Assembly (NCBI RefSeq): GCF_043641665.1
Contig: NC_092183.1
Location: 14,094,001-14,158,000, forward strand
Length of the DNA stretch: 64,000 nt
From: Enoplosus armatus
Taxonomy: Eukaryota > Chordata > Actinopteri > Centrarchiformes > Enoplosidae
Direction: 5' to 3'
Shown: positions 14,607-27,500 of the stretch, piece by piece
How positions within the stretch are numbered: position 1 is the stretch's first letter
How the letters are laid out: each line of letters begins with the position of its first letter
The notes under the pieces: generated by a model
What the model was told of the DNA's origin: nothing
Database searches by the model: none
Seen by the model: only the letters and a program-made list of their open reading frames with translations
Translations under genes and position numbers: made by a program

Positions 14607-14944
14607 AGGGATGCAACCAACAATTATTTACATCACTGATTAACCTGCCAATTATTTTCTTGATTAATCGATTAATTGTTTGGTCAATAAAAACAATAAA
14701 ATCAATAAAATCGGAAAATCAGTCAGAAAATAGTGAAAATGCCTGGTACGATGCATTTTAAAACCCCAAGCTGATGTCATCAAATAGCTTGTTTTGTCCA
14801 ATCAAAAGACCAAAAGCCAAAAACTATGCATTTATTATCACATGAGACAATGAAAAACATCAAACCCTCACAAGAGAGAAGCTGGAACGTGGGAATGTTT
14901 GCTATATTTTGCTTGACAAATTGCTTAAATGATTAATGGATAGG
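14607..14944 (+). repeat. Copy of the 'attaatcgatta' interspersed repeat
   Basis: It contains 'agggatgcaaccaac', 'gattaatcgattaattgtttggtc', 'cagaaaatagtgaaaatg', 'ttgttttgtccaatc' and 'gagaagctggaac'. Its right end runs straight into the SINE remnant that follows. Confidence 0.75.
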
Positions 14945-15099
14945 TACAGATGAGAGAGTCAGGAAAGGTGGGAGATAAAGAGGGGATGACATGCAGCAAA
15001 GGGCCCGGGTCAGAAACAAACCTCGGCCGTTGCGGTAAGGACTGAGCCTTTGTACATGGGACACCAGCTCTACCAGGTAAGCTACCAGGGCACCCCAAC
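14945..15099 (-). repeat. tRNA-derived SINE remnant
   Basis: On the minus strand the head shows a tRNA A-box-like stretch ('tagcttacctggtagagctgg') and, about 40 bases later, a degenerate B box in 'gaggtttgtttctgacc'. After it comes 'ccctttgctgcatgtcatcc', a body I recognise from a common percomorph fish repeat. The decayed B box says it is not a working tRNA gene. Confidence 0.7.
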
Positions 15100-17880
15100 T
15101 CTCTTATAGTGAAGACAACATGAAACAAGTTGATAAACGGCTCAGTAATCTTCATCTTTTCAGTATCACACACCTAACAAAGCCATTTCTACTTTGACCC
15201 TTCTGCTTGCTAGGACCGTCGCTCCCTATAGCAGCGAATGAAAAACCTCACAATATGACCTGATAATGTACGATCCGTCTAGTGTTGCCATTGTGCTACC
15301 AACAAGTGAAAGCCTTGCATATGTCAGTTCCTCTGCAGGAGACACCAACAGAAACACTGCTGCACAAGTGTGTGTTACTGCCACTAAAATACAGTATAGC
15401 AGTAGAACTTTAAAAAGGTTTGATGGTTGTCCTATCTGGCTGTCAGCCCTGGTGTCTCCACAAAGCTGAGCAGACATGGTCTCATGGGGCCACATGCAGT
15501 CCACATCAGGTGGAGGACCACATGGAGGGCAGCCAGCATAAAATAAAAGGGCCATGACATCATCCTCTGTCCCTCAACCCCCAGTGAATGATAGCAGCAG
15601 ATAGAGCTCTGACTCTGGCACAGTGGCATTGATTTACAGCCCTGTCAGTCTGTCTGTCACAAGGCACACATGCAACTGATATTCAGTGTGTATGCGTGCA
15701 GAAACAGAGGGAGCGTGTGTCCGTGTCCTGTATCAAGTTTATTGATTACAGCGACTCTCATGTTTGTGTGACCCCCGAGTCATCTGTGGTGTAAAAATGT
15801 ACGTTTAATTTTAGTCTGAGTCACGAGTCTGTCTGTACATACAAACTTGATATATGTGTCTGTGCTTGCGAGAGCAGGTGTTTTTGTTGCCTTAAACATG
15901 TCTGCATGTGTGCGAGCATGAGTGTTTGTGTGCTGCCAGGCCCTGGCTGTGAGCTCAGCATGAATGAGTGAGAGAACCATAAACACCTGAGGAAGCAGGA
16001 ACACACAGACACCCTCTCTGGACCATATTTATGGTCCTGATTGAGGCGGGGGGAGGGGAGGGAGTCGTCATGCACAGCTCGGCTCTGGCTGTGGCGAGGG
16101 TCCAACCAAAACACCGGGGCTGTTAAAGCCCCTCTGGATGAGTCCCAGGGGGCAGTGGAGCGGGCGGAATGCAGGCCTGGGTTTAGAGGTTCAGGGGTAC
16201 GTCCTGTTGTTAATGAGCTCACCCCGCTGGGCCTCTCTGGCTCTGAGCCCCTGACGCTGCCCCACCAGCCACACCGGCACTGCCACAACCTCTTCCTCCA
16301 GCCACAAAGACTGGACCTGAACCACTGAAGCATACCACACTTCCTGAACAATGTGGGCATCACTCCATGAACCTGAGATGATCTCAAAACGATGCGTGTC
16401 TCCAAGTGCACAAGAAGACGGTAAAGTGCTATGTTGAAATGGTCTGTGCAGCGCTGTAGAATGAACATGCCTGAATGTGTGTGCAGGCCCATGTGTGAGT
16501 GGATATTAAGAGAAGCCCCTGAGACGTGACCCCAGACGATGGAGATACGAGCACTTTCCTAAATGATGCATGTCTTACATGCTCTATTAGTGCAGGGTAA
16601 ACAGCACTCCGCATACACACTTTCTGTGAACGCTGCCCTGCAAGTTTATTTTAAATAGCACATTTTTGTGCACAAATCAAGTGAGGTCAACGTGCTTTAC
16701 AAAATGTATCAAAAATATTAAATAAGAAATACCACGTGAGACATTTAACCATATGTTACGTTTATAGAAGGGAGCTCAGAATGTAAGTGAAAGGTGGATA
16801 ATGATGCATACTTAAGGTTCAGATGAAAGTTTTAAACTAGTTTTGAGGATAAACTAACATCTACATGATCTACTGCTTCAGTGTTAACGATAATTATCAT
16901 ATTTGTATGATAATTTCGACATTCGGATGGTTGACATGTCTTAATTTTACTTTGTTCCATACTGTAATAGTGAAATGGTACGGAACTGGTTTGGAGCTAG
17001 CTTGATAAATGACCATACATTGACTATGCCTATAATTTATTACAGAAAACTGACCCTGGATCTGCAATAAATTAGAGTATCTAATCACTGCTGATCTAAT
17101 CACTATCTAATTTCTGTGAGATAGCCATTGTCGCCACCTGTCACAACCCTCTATAAACTCTTTGCGGCTGTATTTCACGTTCTAACTTTTGATTAGTATG
17201 GTTTACCTGTAACATATTTGCTATCTAGAAGTGTGTGTTGTAGTCCACATGATAAACACCGGCCTGAAGTTGGAAGGAGCCCATTGCAGTCTACAGGGTT
17301 AACCGATGGATGTACCACGACACAGACAGTTGCTATAGATTTATGTTTCAAACTCAGTTCTGGCTGCTCCGCAGTCTGGATTTGAATGTACAATAGTTTG
17401 CCCTGAATTATGATAATTCTGTATTAATTCTGAGTATTTGTAGACACCAAGCTGAAAACACACAAACATAACACGTGCACTTCTAGCGTGATTTCTCACA
17501 TCTTTCTTGTCTGTAACTCTAAAACCAATAAAGCTCGTATAGTTTCAGCTTATATATCAGACATTTGATCTCTAAAGGCAAGTTCTATTATGCTCTACTC
17601 TTTCACCTTCTGGCCAATCAAGTGAGGTCATTTCTCTTTGGTCAAGACAATTGGCTCCTCGAGGGGAATGCCTGCACCTCTGTCAGGTTTGAGCTCCAAG
17701 AGTCAACCAGAAATGTCTCTAATTTGGCAAAACTGCTGGTGCAGTTCATCCAAACCTCGTCTTCAGTCCAGAACTAATCACAACCATCAGCACCACCCCC
17801 CTCATCCCCACATGAGCAAATGGAAATATGTGCAAAGACCAGCTCAAAATAGAGCTCAAGAGTCAGACAGGGGCAATGAC

Positions 17881-17902
17881 TGTAGAAATGATCATTTCTA
17901 CA
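17881..17902. repeat. Perfect 22-bp palindrome
   Basis: Positions 17,881-17,891 are the exact reverse complement of 17,892-17,902, with no spacer; the centre is TGATCA. It lies in the gene-poor left third with no gene attached. Confidence 0.85.
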
Positions 17903-18424
17903 CGTTATCCGTGAGTGCAGCATTTTAGTGGCTGGGAAACTGAGACCGAACCAGAGGAGGTGGGGGGGGGGGATTGTTTGGGAGGTCTGTGATATGAGAG
18001 GCCATAAATGATGTCACCACAACACACCACAGCGAGATCTCTGTGATGTGGTGGTCTGTTTGTGGTTTAGTATACATGGGAGTGGAGGAGGTTTGAAGGT
18101 CGGCTTCATAAAATCCCCACCCACTGAGCCACAACACTTGAGCCTCTCTTATGTGGTGTTGTATATGTTTATGAAGTCATAACTGTGACAAATGAGCAGC
18201 TAGATCACCAGGACTACTGGGAGGGTACAAAAACCACATACGATACAGTGTAAGAGAAGAATATCTGATCTAAAAGCAACTTCATTGTATTCTTATGTTT
18301 TTGTGGTCCAGAATGTGGATCTAACCGGGGGCCGGGGGTGAGACAGCGGTAAGAAGGAGACATGACTGGATTTTACAGCGATTCATAAGACTGATGGAAA
18401 AAGGGGAGCAAGAGAATGAAACAG

Positions 18425-18600
18425 TCGAAAGAATCAATCGATTAATTGTTTACGTTTCCTTCTCAAATGTGAAGATTTGCTGTTTTTCTTTGAAATCGAA
18501 TTGAATATCTTTGGAATTGAATACATTATATCTTAAGTTATTTTCAGACATTTCATTGACTAAACAATCAATGGAATAATCTTTCTTCAAGCCTAAAATG
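18425..18600 (-). repeat. Diverged 'attaatcgatta' repeat copy, minus orientation
   Basis: It carries 'caatcgattaattg', 'caaatgtgaagatttgctg', which is the reverse of the family's 'cagcaaat..tcacatttg' block, and 'ttcagacatttcattgactaaacaatc'. Borders are approximate. Confidence 0.55.
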
Positions 18601-18837
18601 TATCACCTCGAGCGGATCTTTGAAGTGGCTTTAAAATGAAGCTTTTTCAGTAACTTGTATTTATATTATGAAGAGGACTTGGAGCGTGTAGGCAGTGCCA
18701 CTCCGCCATTGTATGTATGTTTTGTCTCGACTGGGGTTTATGTTTTATGTTTTTGTTGTATGTTGGAGGACCCCAATGGAAATAAGCCTTTATGGAAATA
18801 ATGGAATGAAAATAAGGCTTTCTTGCGTTTTAATCCT

Positions 18838-18945
18838 TGGTGATTGTAACTACTGCTGTCCAGAGCTATCCTGTCATTCGGTTATCAAGAAAATAGTCAT
18901 CAGGATACAAAAAATGAAAATAATCCATAGTTGCAGCCCTATGTA
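18838..18945 (-). repeat. Fragment of the same interspersed repeat, minus orientation
   Basis: It ends with 'aataatccatagttgcagcccta', the reverse complement of the family's typical 'agggctgcaact' start. Only about 100 bases are recognisable. Confidence 0.5.
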
Positions 18946-21900
18946 AAAGAGTGAAAGTAGGTAAAAAAAAATGCACTGCAGCTTTATGAAGCTAAACAAA
19001 GAGGGAGAAGTAAGATTAAGACAGGTACTGGAATGCTGACAAATTAGTCGAGAGATGGTGATTTGCAATCGGTCCGGGATCGTGACAGAGATTACCAGCC
19101 TTCCAAGTGGGCTGCAGACATTGCGTCCGTTGAACTCATCACAGCTGTATGGAACCAACGGGACCCCGAGCGTACCCGCTCCATCAATGCTGCCATTGTC
19201 TCAGCACTGACGTCAAAATGGCAAATATGCTTCATTACCTTCTCAGAGCCCACCTAAAGACAGTGGCGCTGTGTTATACAGAGCCTACATCACGCCACTC
19301 TATACCTGCAAGCTGAGAGACGGTGATCTGTTGAAGGGCAGGGAGCAGACGAGGTTAATGCAGCTTTAATGACATCAGTCGCCGAGTGGATCAGGGATGA
19401 GAGAAAGGAGGTAGAGCCGACACCTCCACTCGTGAGGAGGATTTCAAAAAGGGCAGGATTTCTAAAGGTTTTGTCTTTTCTTCATCTTTCTACATGATAC
19501 CAGTTCACTTGGTCTTATCTTGGCAGGAAGAGAGTGTCTTTCTTTGTCTCTCTGCTCCCGATTGCGTGATCTGTCGGTCACTCAGTCAGCGCACCAGTCC
19601 ACTTAAACTACTGGGTGAGGGGAAATGCCTCTGCTTTATTGGGGACAGAAGAATACTCCAGCTGCCATGGCGTGCGTGTGTGTGTGTATTTGTGCGTGTG
19701 TGTGTCTATTTTCATCCCTAAAAGTTTTTTTGCACTGCTGACTCAGCCCACTTTATTTCTTTCTGACTGCAGGAAAAACAGTTTTCAATGCACTCTCAGG
19801 GGAAGTCTTGGGAAATAATAAATAAATCAGTAAGCAGAAGAGGCATTTCCAGTCCAGGAGCCAGATACATAAAACTTAACTCAGAATCAAGGCTAAGTAT
19901 GTATGAAACTTTAAAAAAGATTCATCTGCCATGCATCTGTAGTTCTTGAACTTCACTGCCATTTATTTTAGATTTAAGAACAGACTAAACACAAGAAGAT
20001 GCAGGTAGATAAATGGAGCGTAATGCATTAAACCAAATGTGGTTCTTTATGTAAAGACATAATATCAAATAAATAAAATAGACGTTACAATAAATAAAAT
20101 GTATAATCTTATCTCCTGTAACCCTAAATGAACCTGGCTGTAATACAAACATATTCTAGCATTACTGTGCCTGTTATTTGCCTTTGGTCTTACAATAGTA
20201 CAGTCAAACATAAATCATAGAGACATAGGGAGTCATAACTATAACTCTTATAAGTCTATCATTATTATTCCACAGCCTGCATGGTTTGTGCTATACAGTA
20301 TGTGTTCTGTATGTGGTTTGCATGGAACATTTCAAAATGTCATAATAATATTATCATAATTATTAGTATATATTCCAATTTAAATACCTGAACCCCTCTA
20401 TGAAGTATAATTTTGGGGGGGTTTCATAAACCTGATGCATATACCAGCACACACTTACATAAGAAGAAGACAGTATGGAAAGAAAGGCAGACAGGAGAAG
20501 AGAAAAAAACTTCCCTCCACAGCTTGGTTTAGTTAATTTTAGGTTGGCTGGTCTGTGTTTTCAGTGGTGTTGTTTGTTAATTAATGACTATAATGACAAT
20601 TCCCCTGAGCGGAGCAGCGTTGGCTGAAAGGCCTGGACGCTCCCATGTCTAATCTCATCTGGGGCTCTCAGCCCAGTCCGCCTTCACTTCAGCTGCTTCC
20701 AATTTGGGATCAGCACTTGTGCTGCGCTGGCCATTTACATAACCATGAATATCAGCTGCTGTGGCCTTTTCTGCACGCTGGCTGCAGCCTGCCTCCCTGT
20801 ATGTATGTGATTTATGTGTCCTTGTAGATCTCTGTTCATGATTGCATACGTACTCTGGATGCGGGTGTGAATGCAGCGAATCAGTATTTTGTGAATGAAC
20901 TGGAGCAAGAGATAATGTTTAACACGTGCTAATGTAAACAGAAGGGGATCCAGGAATGTGACTAAAAGAAAAGAGGAGGGCTGGATGTAGAGGTGACTCT
21001 GTTTTGTCAGCGTAATGACTTTGATCGTGCTGCTCTGTGTGGTCTGAGAGGAGTGGGAGTGGAGGTCACCTGCTCTCGTTCAGCTCCCTCCCCTCTGACC
21101 TCAGGCTGGGGTCGCTCCACTCACAGCTACTAAAGCCCGCTGCCATTAAAGCAGCTAATCACACTGAACAGCTGCATCCCTCACTGTACAAATCCTCGAC
21201 ACCTTGCTCTCCCACCCACACATTCACTCTGGCAGTCAGACAGACACATATACCGTTGACTCCCACTCTTCTTTTGCTAATGGCAAGCTGCAGCCGACTG
21301 ATGTTTAAAGCAAGGGGTTTAGCGTGTGGGCCTGTGATAAGCCGCGCTGAGCTGTGAAAACACAGATTACATTTCTGTGGCTTATTAGAGATAGCGCACC
21401 TCTGCCTCCCAGCCATACCATAATTGCGGCCCAAAAACCGCAGCCTCCGCTTGGCTGTGAGAAACGGCTTGATGGGGACCCCCACGGCAGAGCCTTGACA
21501 AGCGTGCTAATTCAAGTCTACGTTCCCCCATATGTTTTGCTGCACGGCGGCCCCCTCCTGTGATAAGCTGCAGCCATATTTCTTTTAAGTGCTGTCCTCC
21601 ATAAATCAAATCAGGTCTGAGATATCAACTGCTTTCTCTCTGTGTCATCTTTTAAGGCTCCATCACAATTAGCAGATTAAGGGCAAAAGTCCTATGATAT
21701 AATACCTATGAATTTTACTGGTTTCCACGACTGCTGAGTATGCAATCACCCTTCACTACTGTAGTGTATGTTGACGCTGATGCAACCTGTATGGGATAGA
21801 GGCTCTGAGGGCCAGCTCTAATGTAATAATTCTGCTTTTATAGGTTACATTTGATATTCATCATATCACAAAATTGCCTCTAAATGAGGTATAATTTTGA

Positions 21901-24025
21901 TATTTGTGCTTGATGCAGCATAAGTTGGGATATCCCCATCTGAAAACAAGCATTTACTTACTTGGAATGCCAAAGCCAACCAGGCATACATTAAATCCCT
22001 GTTTCTGGCAGGCTATGAAAGTGCCTCCATCTGCAAATACTTAGCCTCTTTTTTTTTTCTCAGGCTCAATCAGAGATAAAGACCATTGTGTTCCAGGTCC
22101 AGAAGTAAGACAATATCTCCCAAACCTCATAGAAAACAATTAGGACCCAGTAATTACACCACTGCCCTGGAATTCCAGCCAAGTCCTGAGGTCGGAGTGA
22201 GGAAATAAGAAAAAGAGAGCGAATGTGAAAGGTGCCTGTCTGATCTAGTGTTATCTTACTCTGATTGGACTCTGATGGAGTGAGTTTGTTTATCGGCCCG
22301 TGTGATGTAATGTTTTGCTTTTGGAGCCCTCAGTTTGAACGTGATAGGACAAATATGCTCATAAGCCTGCGTATGACTGGATGACAGCATGGCGTGAACT
22401 CTTCCCATAATGTTCTCTTGTTTATCTCAGCGCTCCGCTGCTTTGTTTTTGGAAACGCGTAATCCAAAACTTAAACAGAGACACGTTATCTTTACTTCAG
22501 ACTGGACCTGTTGATTTATGTATATTGACCAATTGGTTGGCAGGCCGAGGGGTGAGAACGGAGAGACACAAGAGAAAACAACTCTCTCATCTCCATTTGA
22601 AATATAACCATATCCATGGCCATACTCTCAGCTTATAATGCACTTCCTTTCCTCTCTTGCACCTTAAAACAGCCCCCAGCCCAACAGTCCTGCTGGTATG
22701 GACATTGTTGAGATCTGCTGTAATGCAGACCGGCCTTGGGAGTCAGACGTGGCCGGGGGCTTTCGGGGTGGCCTGGTGAGAGAACAGTAAAAGCAGGGCA
22801 GCGTGAGTAAATGAGCGGATCATACACATTTTCCACAGTCTGTGAAAAGCAGACAAGCTGAATGATGGGAGCAAAGGTATATAACCAACACTGAAAGGTC
22901 TTTAAAGATATATGTATCCGGTATTAGTTATTTATGAGATTTATGAGATCAAAGGCAATATGTTTTTAATGTCTGACCTAGACAGTAGATGATAGTTGTT
23001 TGTTCTTTTATATAACAGCGGTGCTGCGCTTACGGAACCTTTTTAATTCAGCCTAACTCAAGGTCAAACAAGGGCTCCCAGCCGTCTGGAAATCCACAAA
23101 GAAATGTGTGGAGATTTGCAGATGGAGCCACACACAGGTATTAAGGGCCTGGATTTGAAACTTGCACCCACTGAACTACGAGTGCAGCTTTAACTTCACT
23201 TGGCAACACTATGGCAACAGATTTAAGCACAATCCGGTCTCCAGCTTTGCCTGTGCAGCAAGCTTTTATTTCTCCTTAAAGCGGCGAATGAGGCAGACAG
23301 CAGCGAGGTGTCAGGTTCTGCGCTGGCAAGAGGTTCTGCTCACGCGGCAGGAGCAGAACAAAGCGCCGGTGGCCCTGGATAGCGTCCATGGTGCCGGAGA
23401 GTAAAGGCCCTGTGAATGGGACCTGTCACTTCCACTCAGCGGCGCCTGTGATCTGAGCCACCCGGAACGACGCTCAGATAAGTGGCTAATCCCAGCATCC
23501 CTGCTGGCTCGACAGCCCCCTACTGCCATGACAACCGGAGGGGAATCTCCTCCAGCAACAACTTAATTGGATAATTTCCTCCCTGTTTGACTGTGTGTTC
23601 CTCTGCTTTTGTTAAGTAAAGTCTGGGTTGTCTGAATGCGAGTGTGTTTTTGACTTTGAGAGTGGGGAAGGTCTAAAACAAGCACGACATTCAGGCAGTT
23701 TTTGATGTGTGCCATGTGTAAGCAAGCAGCAAAAGTTGAAGCCACACTGCAGCAGACTACAGGCCACAGGGAGGCCTGAGAGTTGCTCTTAGCTCACCTG
23801 GGAGTGGGGAGCATAAACGGGAAAAACAGCCTCTGCTTTCAGTACCACAAAAAAGTCACCACTTTAACCACTCTAAACATTTATTGTCCTTTGTGTCGTA
23901 AAGCCTGACGATTTATGTTACACCCAGTCAAGTCCTGGGTCCCGGCATAAACAGTCGCTCCACCCTTCTCCCCAGACGGCAGAGACACAGGGGCCAGTGC
24001 CAGGGGATGTCATTATACACTGGGA

Positions 24026-24046
24026 GTGTGTGTGTGTGTGTGTGTG
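24026..24046. repeat. Short (TG)n microsatellite
   Basis: About ten TG units. It lies beyond (to the left of) the third EMI-gene exon. Confidence 0.9.
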
Positions 24047-24590
24047 GTGGGCAGCTACTGTCGTCGAAAAATGAAAACAGCAGCGTGCTAGCATGGCACT
24101 TTAAGAGGATGAAGGCTTGGTTTCGGCAGGACCATAAAACCACACAAAAGAATCAACCCTTACGTAGCACGACAACTCTCACACATTAAAACTGATTAAT
24201 AAAGTGGAGTAATCTGACTCACCCTGAAGAGGCTGAGGGATCTTATTTCTTAACTTCATTTAGAAGACAGAAGCAGCCTTATGTAAGCCTAATGGAAATC
24301 ACTCCTGTTTTAAAGTATTACTCACAGGCTACAAGGCAGCAATGCAAAACAGAGGGTGATAAAAGAATGATAAAAAGAGGAAACGGAGGAGCAGGTAAAG
24401 GAAAGGGGACACAGTGAAAGAGGCAGCTGAGAAAGAAAAGAGAAAACTGACAGAAGTCAAACTTGTTTCTCTAAACCATCTCTCTGTGCCAGATTGCGAT
24501 GTTGGCCCCCTTCGAGAGTCCTGACTGTTGTTCATTTCTATCAGCTGCTGTATAACGAATGTGTGCGCGTGTCTTTCCGACTTGACTGAC

Positions 24591-27500
24591 CTTCTTCACA
24601 GGCGGTGCCGCTGAATCTTGGACAGCATTTCCACTCCAGAGAGGTCACAGTGCGGTACACCACTTTATAGGAAGGCCTGACCACGGTCCTGTAGCTGCAA
24701 AACACACACACACAAAATCTGAAGCCATCACATACACACACATAACGACAGGTGTCTGTGTATGCACTGTGACTGTGCTAACCCACTTTCCTCTTTGGCA
24801 TGTGAATGAGTTATTTTTGATGCCTTTATTTATTTTCAACTGGTGTAAATTTGATTTCTAGGTGCATCCGCTAAACCTGCCTCATTTACATGTTTTATTT
24901 CCTTTGTTTCCCAGAATGCCTTTTGTCTACCCCCAGGGACAGGTGTGAATTTGTTGTATGAAATGCTTCAGGCGTTCTTTACTCAGAACACAACATGTGG
25001 TGAAGCTGTGTTGCATTTTGATCTACTGCGAATGATTTTGGGTGGAGAAATTGGTATTTCATACAAAAGATTTCCTCATGAACTACTGATGACGCTGCGT
25101 TCACTCACGGTCAGCTAATGGGAAGAACTAGAAAACCAGCTGTTATTCTAACACAGTAGTGTTCAAGCATAGTTACCCCATACTGCTAGGCTTGTACCCA
25201 CGTCATTAAAATAGCCTAAATTAGCTACTTTTGCAGTGTTACGTATTTGGAGCTGTTCATTCAACCAAATACAAACAAACTGTATCGTAACTGCATCGAT
25301 TGAATTAGTGTTAATTTTGGATTTTATTTAGATGTAACTGCCAGTGATGGTGGCTCAGCAGCCATTTTACAAATGGTTATTTATATACATTATGACTTGA
25401 ACATGGCACGAACTGTAGTAACAAATGGTGAAGCTAAAAAAAACCTCTGAGTCAACAAACAAGAAGAATGACTATAAACCATTCATTTTGAGAAAGAGGA
25501 GACTTTTTCTGCTATTAAACTCCACTGCAGTTAAAGTCTAGAAAAGGAACCAAATAACAGAAATGTAACTTCCACAGTTGTTGTTTTATGTATTTTAAGG
25601 TGAGTTCTTCTTCTCTTTAAGGGGTTCAAATCTCAGTGTACAGCAGTAGCAGTAGTGGTAAGGTCTCTTCGTTTCTTACCTCCCTCCTGTGCATCCCTGC
25701 GGCCAGCGGCATGTCTGGTAGACGCGCTGGAGGATTGTCCCATTCTGCACCTGGCAAGTCACTGTCTTAGTGACCGTATGAGGACACCAGTTCCTGAAGG
25801 GAGAAACAGAGTGAAAGTCAGAAATGTGCAGAATAAAAGTTGTTGCTTTTAGATACAGAAGAAAATCACATTCTCAAAGTAAATAAATCGGGAAAGACCC
25901 GTGTATATTTTCAAAACACCCTCAGTTAAGTGCACTTAAACACACTTAAAACAGGCTCACAAAAGGAAATTAGCCATGCAGTCACATTCAATACACTGTT
26001 GTCTTCCCGCAGGTTTAGATTCTTCCCTCCCTTCCCCCACCCTTTTGTTTTGAAACTTCTTTATGGTGTTTACACGGTTTTAATCAGCCACGAGATTTGC
26101 AGGAGTGCCATTGTGGGCTGTATTTACACTGCGTTCTCTCCTCTATCAATACACATCCGTTTGCATTCAGCTCTCAGGGGAGGTAAAGTCCCTCTGGAGG
26201 CAATGAAGGACGAGGTCCCACACTGAGATTAGAGTTTTTCAACACGGGTTAAAGCTGGGTCACGAGTCCACTCCCTTTCCACATTATCAGGATCCACTCA
26301 GGCTGTTATAAAAATGGACCTGCTAGGGGAAAAAAAGCTTATGCAAAGGTCAGAGGTTAAGATCTGATAGTGAGGATATGATCACTTACAGCAGTAAGAG
26401 TCAAGTGTACTCACTTACATCCACCTCCAAGATATTTCTAAGCAAAATTTAATATTTTCACCCAGTAAAAGGGTCCAGTTATAGCACTCGACGCCACCAT
26501 GAGACTAAAAGCACCATATTATGTAAAGGGGTTTGGTTTGGTTTAATCCTCACGGAGAGCTCATTTACCCTTCTAACAGGAGCAGATATCTGTTCCTGAT
26601 AGCGCAATGAGAAAAGTTTAGCTTGAGAGGCCAGTTTCATCTCATCTCTCAGTGTCAAGAAAAGACTGAAGGGCGGTTACTCGGCTTTAATGTATGGAAA
26701 ACACACTGAGGCTGTTTGAGCTGGCATATGTTACTATTATTTTATTAACAATGAAGGGTACAAATCCCTTGATTACCTTCATATGGCTACAGCTGGAGGA
26801 GAAACAAGGAAAACAATTACTATAGCCTGTGTTTACACTATCAATAGATGTATAGAAAGGGGGCTCTGTGTGGAAACCACAAAGTAGGCCGTGTGGCTCG
26901 TAGCACAAAGCTTCACTTTGTGTGTTCTGCTGCCAATGTGTTTGCAAGAGTGGGAGTGTATTCCCACCAAAGTCTGTTTGTCAATATGTGAGACCATATG
27001 TTCGTGTGTGCGAGAGACAGTTTACGCTAAAGGAAACTGCCAAAGGCGGAGGATGCGAAGCAGCCCTGAACCAGCTCCCATTAACAATCCCCACATGTTG
27101 TGGTGGCCGCACACACAGACCTGAGCCAGCGAGCAGGGGCACCTCTACTGCAGCACTTCAAAGATAGTGATATTTTCATATGACTATGTCTATGTTTTTC
27201 TCTGGATTATTGATTACTGTTGATGTTTTCCATTCATGTAATAATCATTTAGCCTATAGAATGATAGCATTCTGTATTCTTTGCTGCGTTTTGCTGCCAG
27301 ATTAAGTTACAAATGAAAAATAGCTTGAGTCTGAGACAACATATCCCAGGGACTATTAAGAAGTAAAAGGAACTGCAAGTAAGACACAGTTTGAATTCAT
27401 CCTAAACTTCTCGAGTAGAGCGAGTAGGGAATTCATCTGCCACACATGTTATTTGAGTACAGGCCCACCCTTCCTGTATCTTAGTGTATCCATCAGCCGT

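Larger units (their letters stand above)
33..24590. other. Long stretch without a recognised gene
   Basis: I scanned both strands for coherent exons and recognised none. Open frames here are short, mostly below 130 codons; the longer ones run through CA repeats or GC-rich blocks and match no family I know. The stretch lies downstream of the third coding exon of the EMI-domain gene on the minus strand, so it may be one very large intron of that gene, since the collagen and C-terminal exons must lie further left. It could equally hold small collagen exons that I missed. It contains the microsatellites, fish interspersed repeats and SINE remnant listed separately. It also has GC-richer blocks around 12,540-12,960, 16,020-16,330, 19,040-19,400, 20,580-21,600 and 23,000-23,560, where regulatory elements are possible but not shown. 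Confidence 0.6.

Noticed and set aside
14945..15099. Functional tRNA gene
   Set aside because: A-box-like and B-box-like stretches are present, but the B box is degenerate and the body continues as a SINE.
17738..17749. Short minus-strand match to the MNCT motif expected after the EMI domain
   Set aside because: The residues that follow do not resemble the family, and no proper acceptor and phase support an exon. Chance match.
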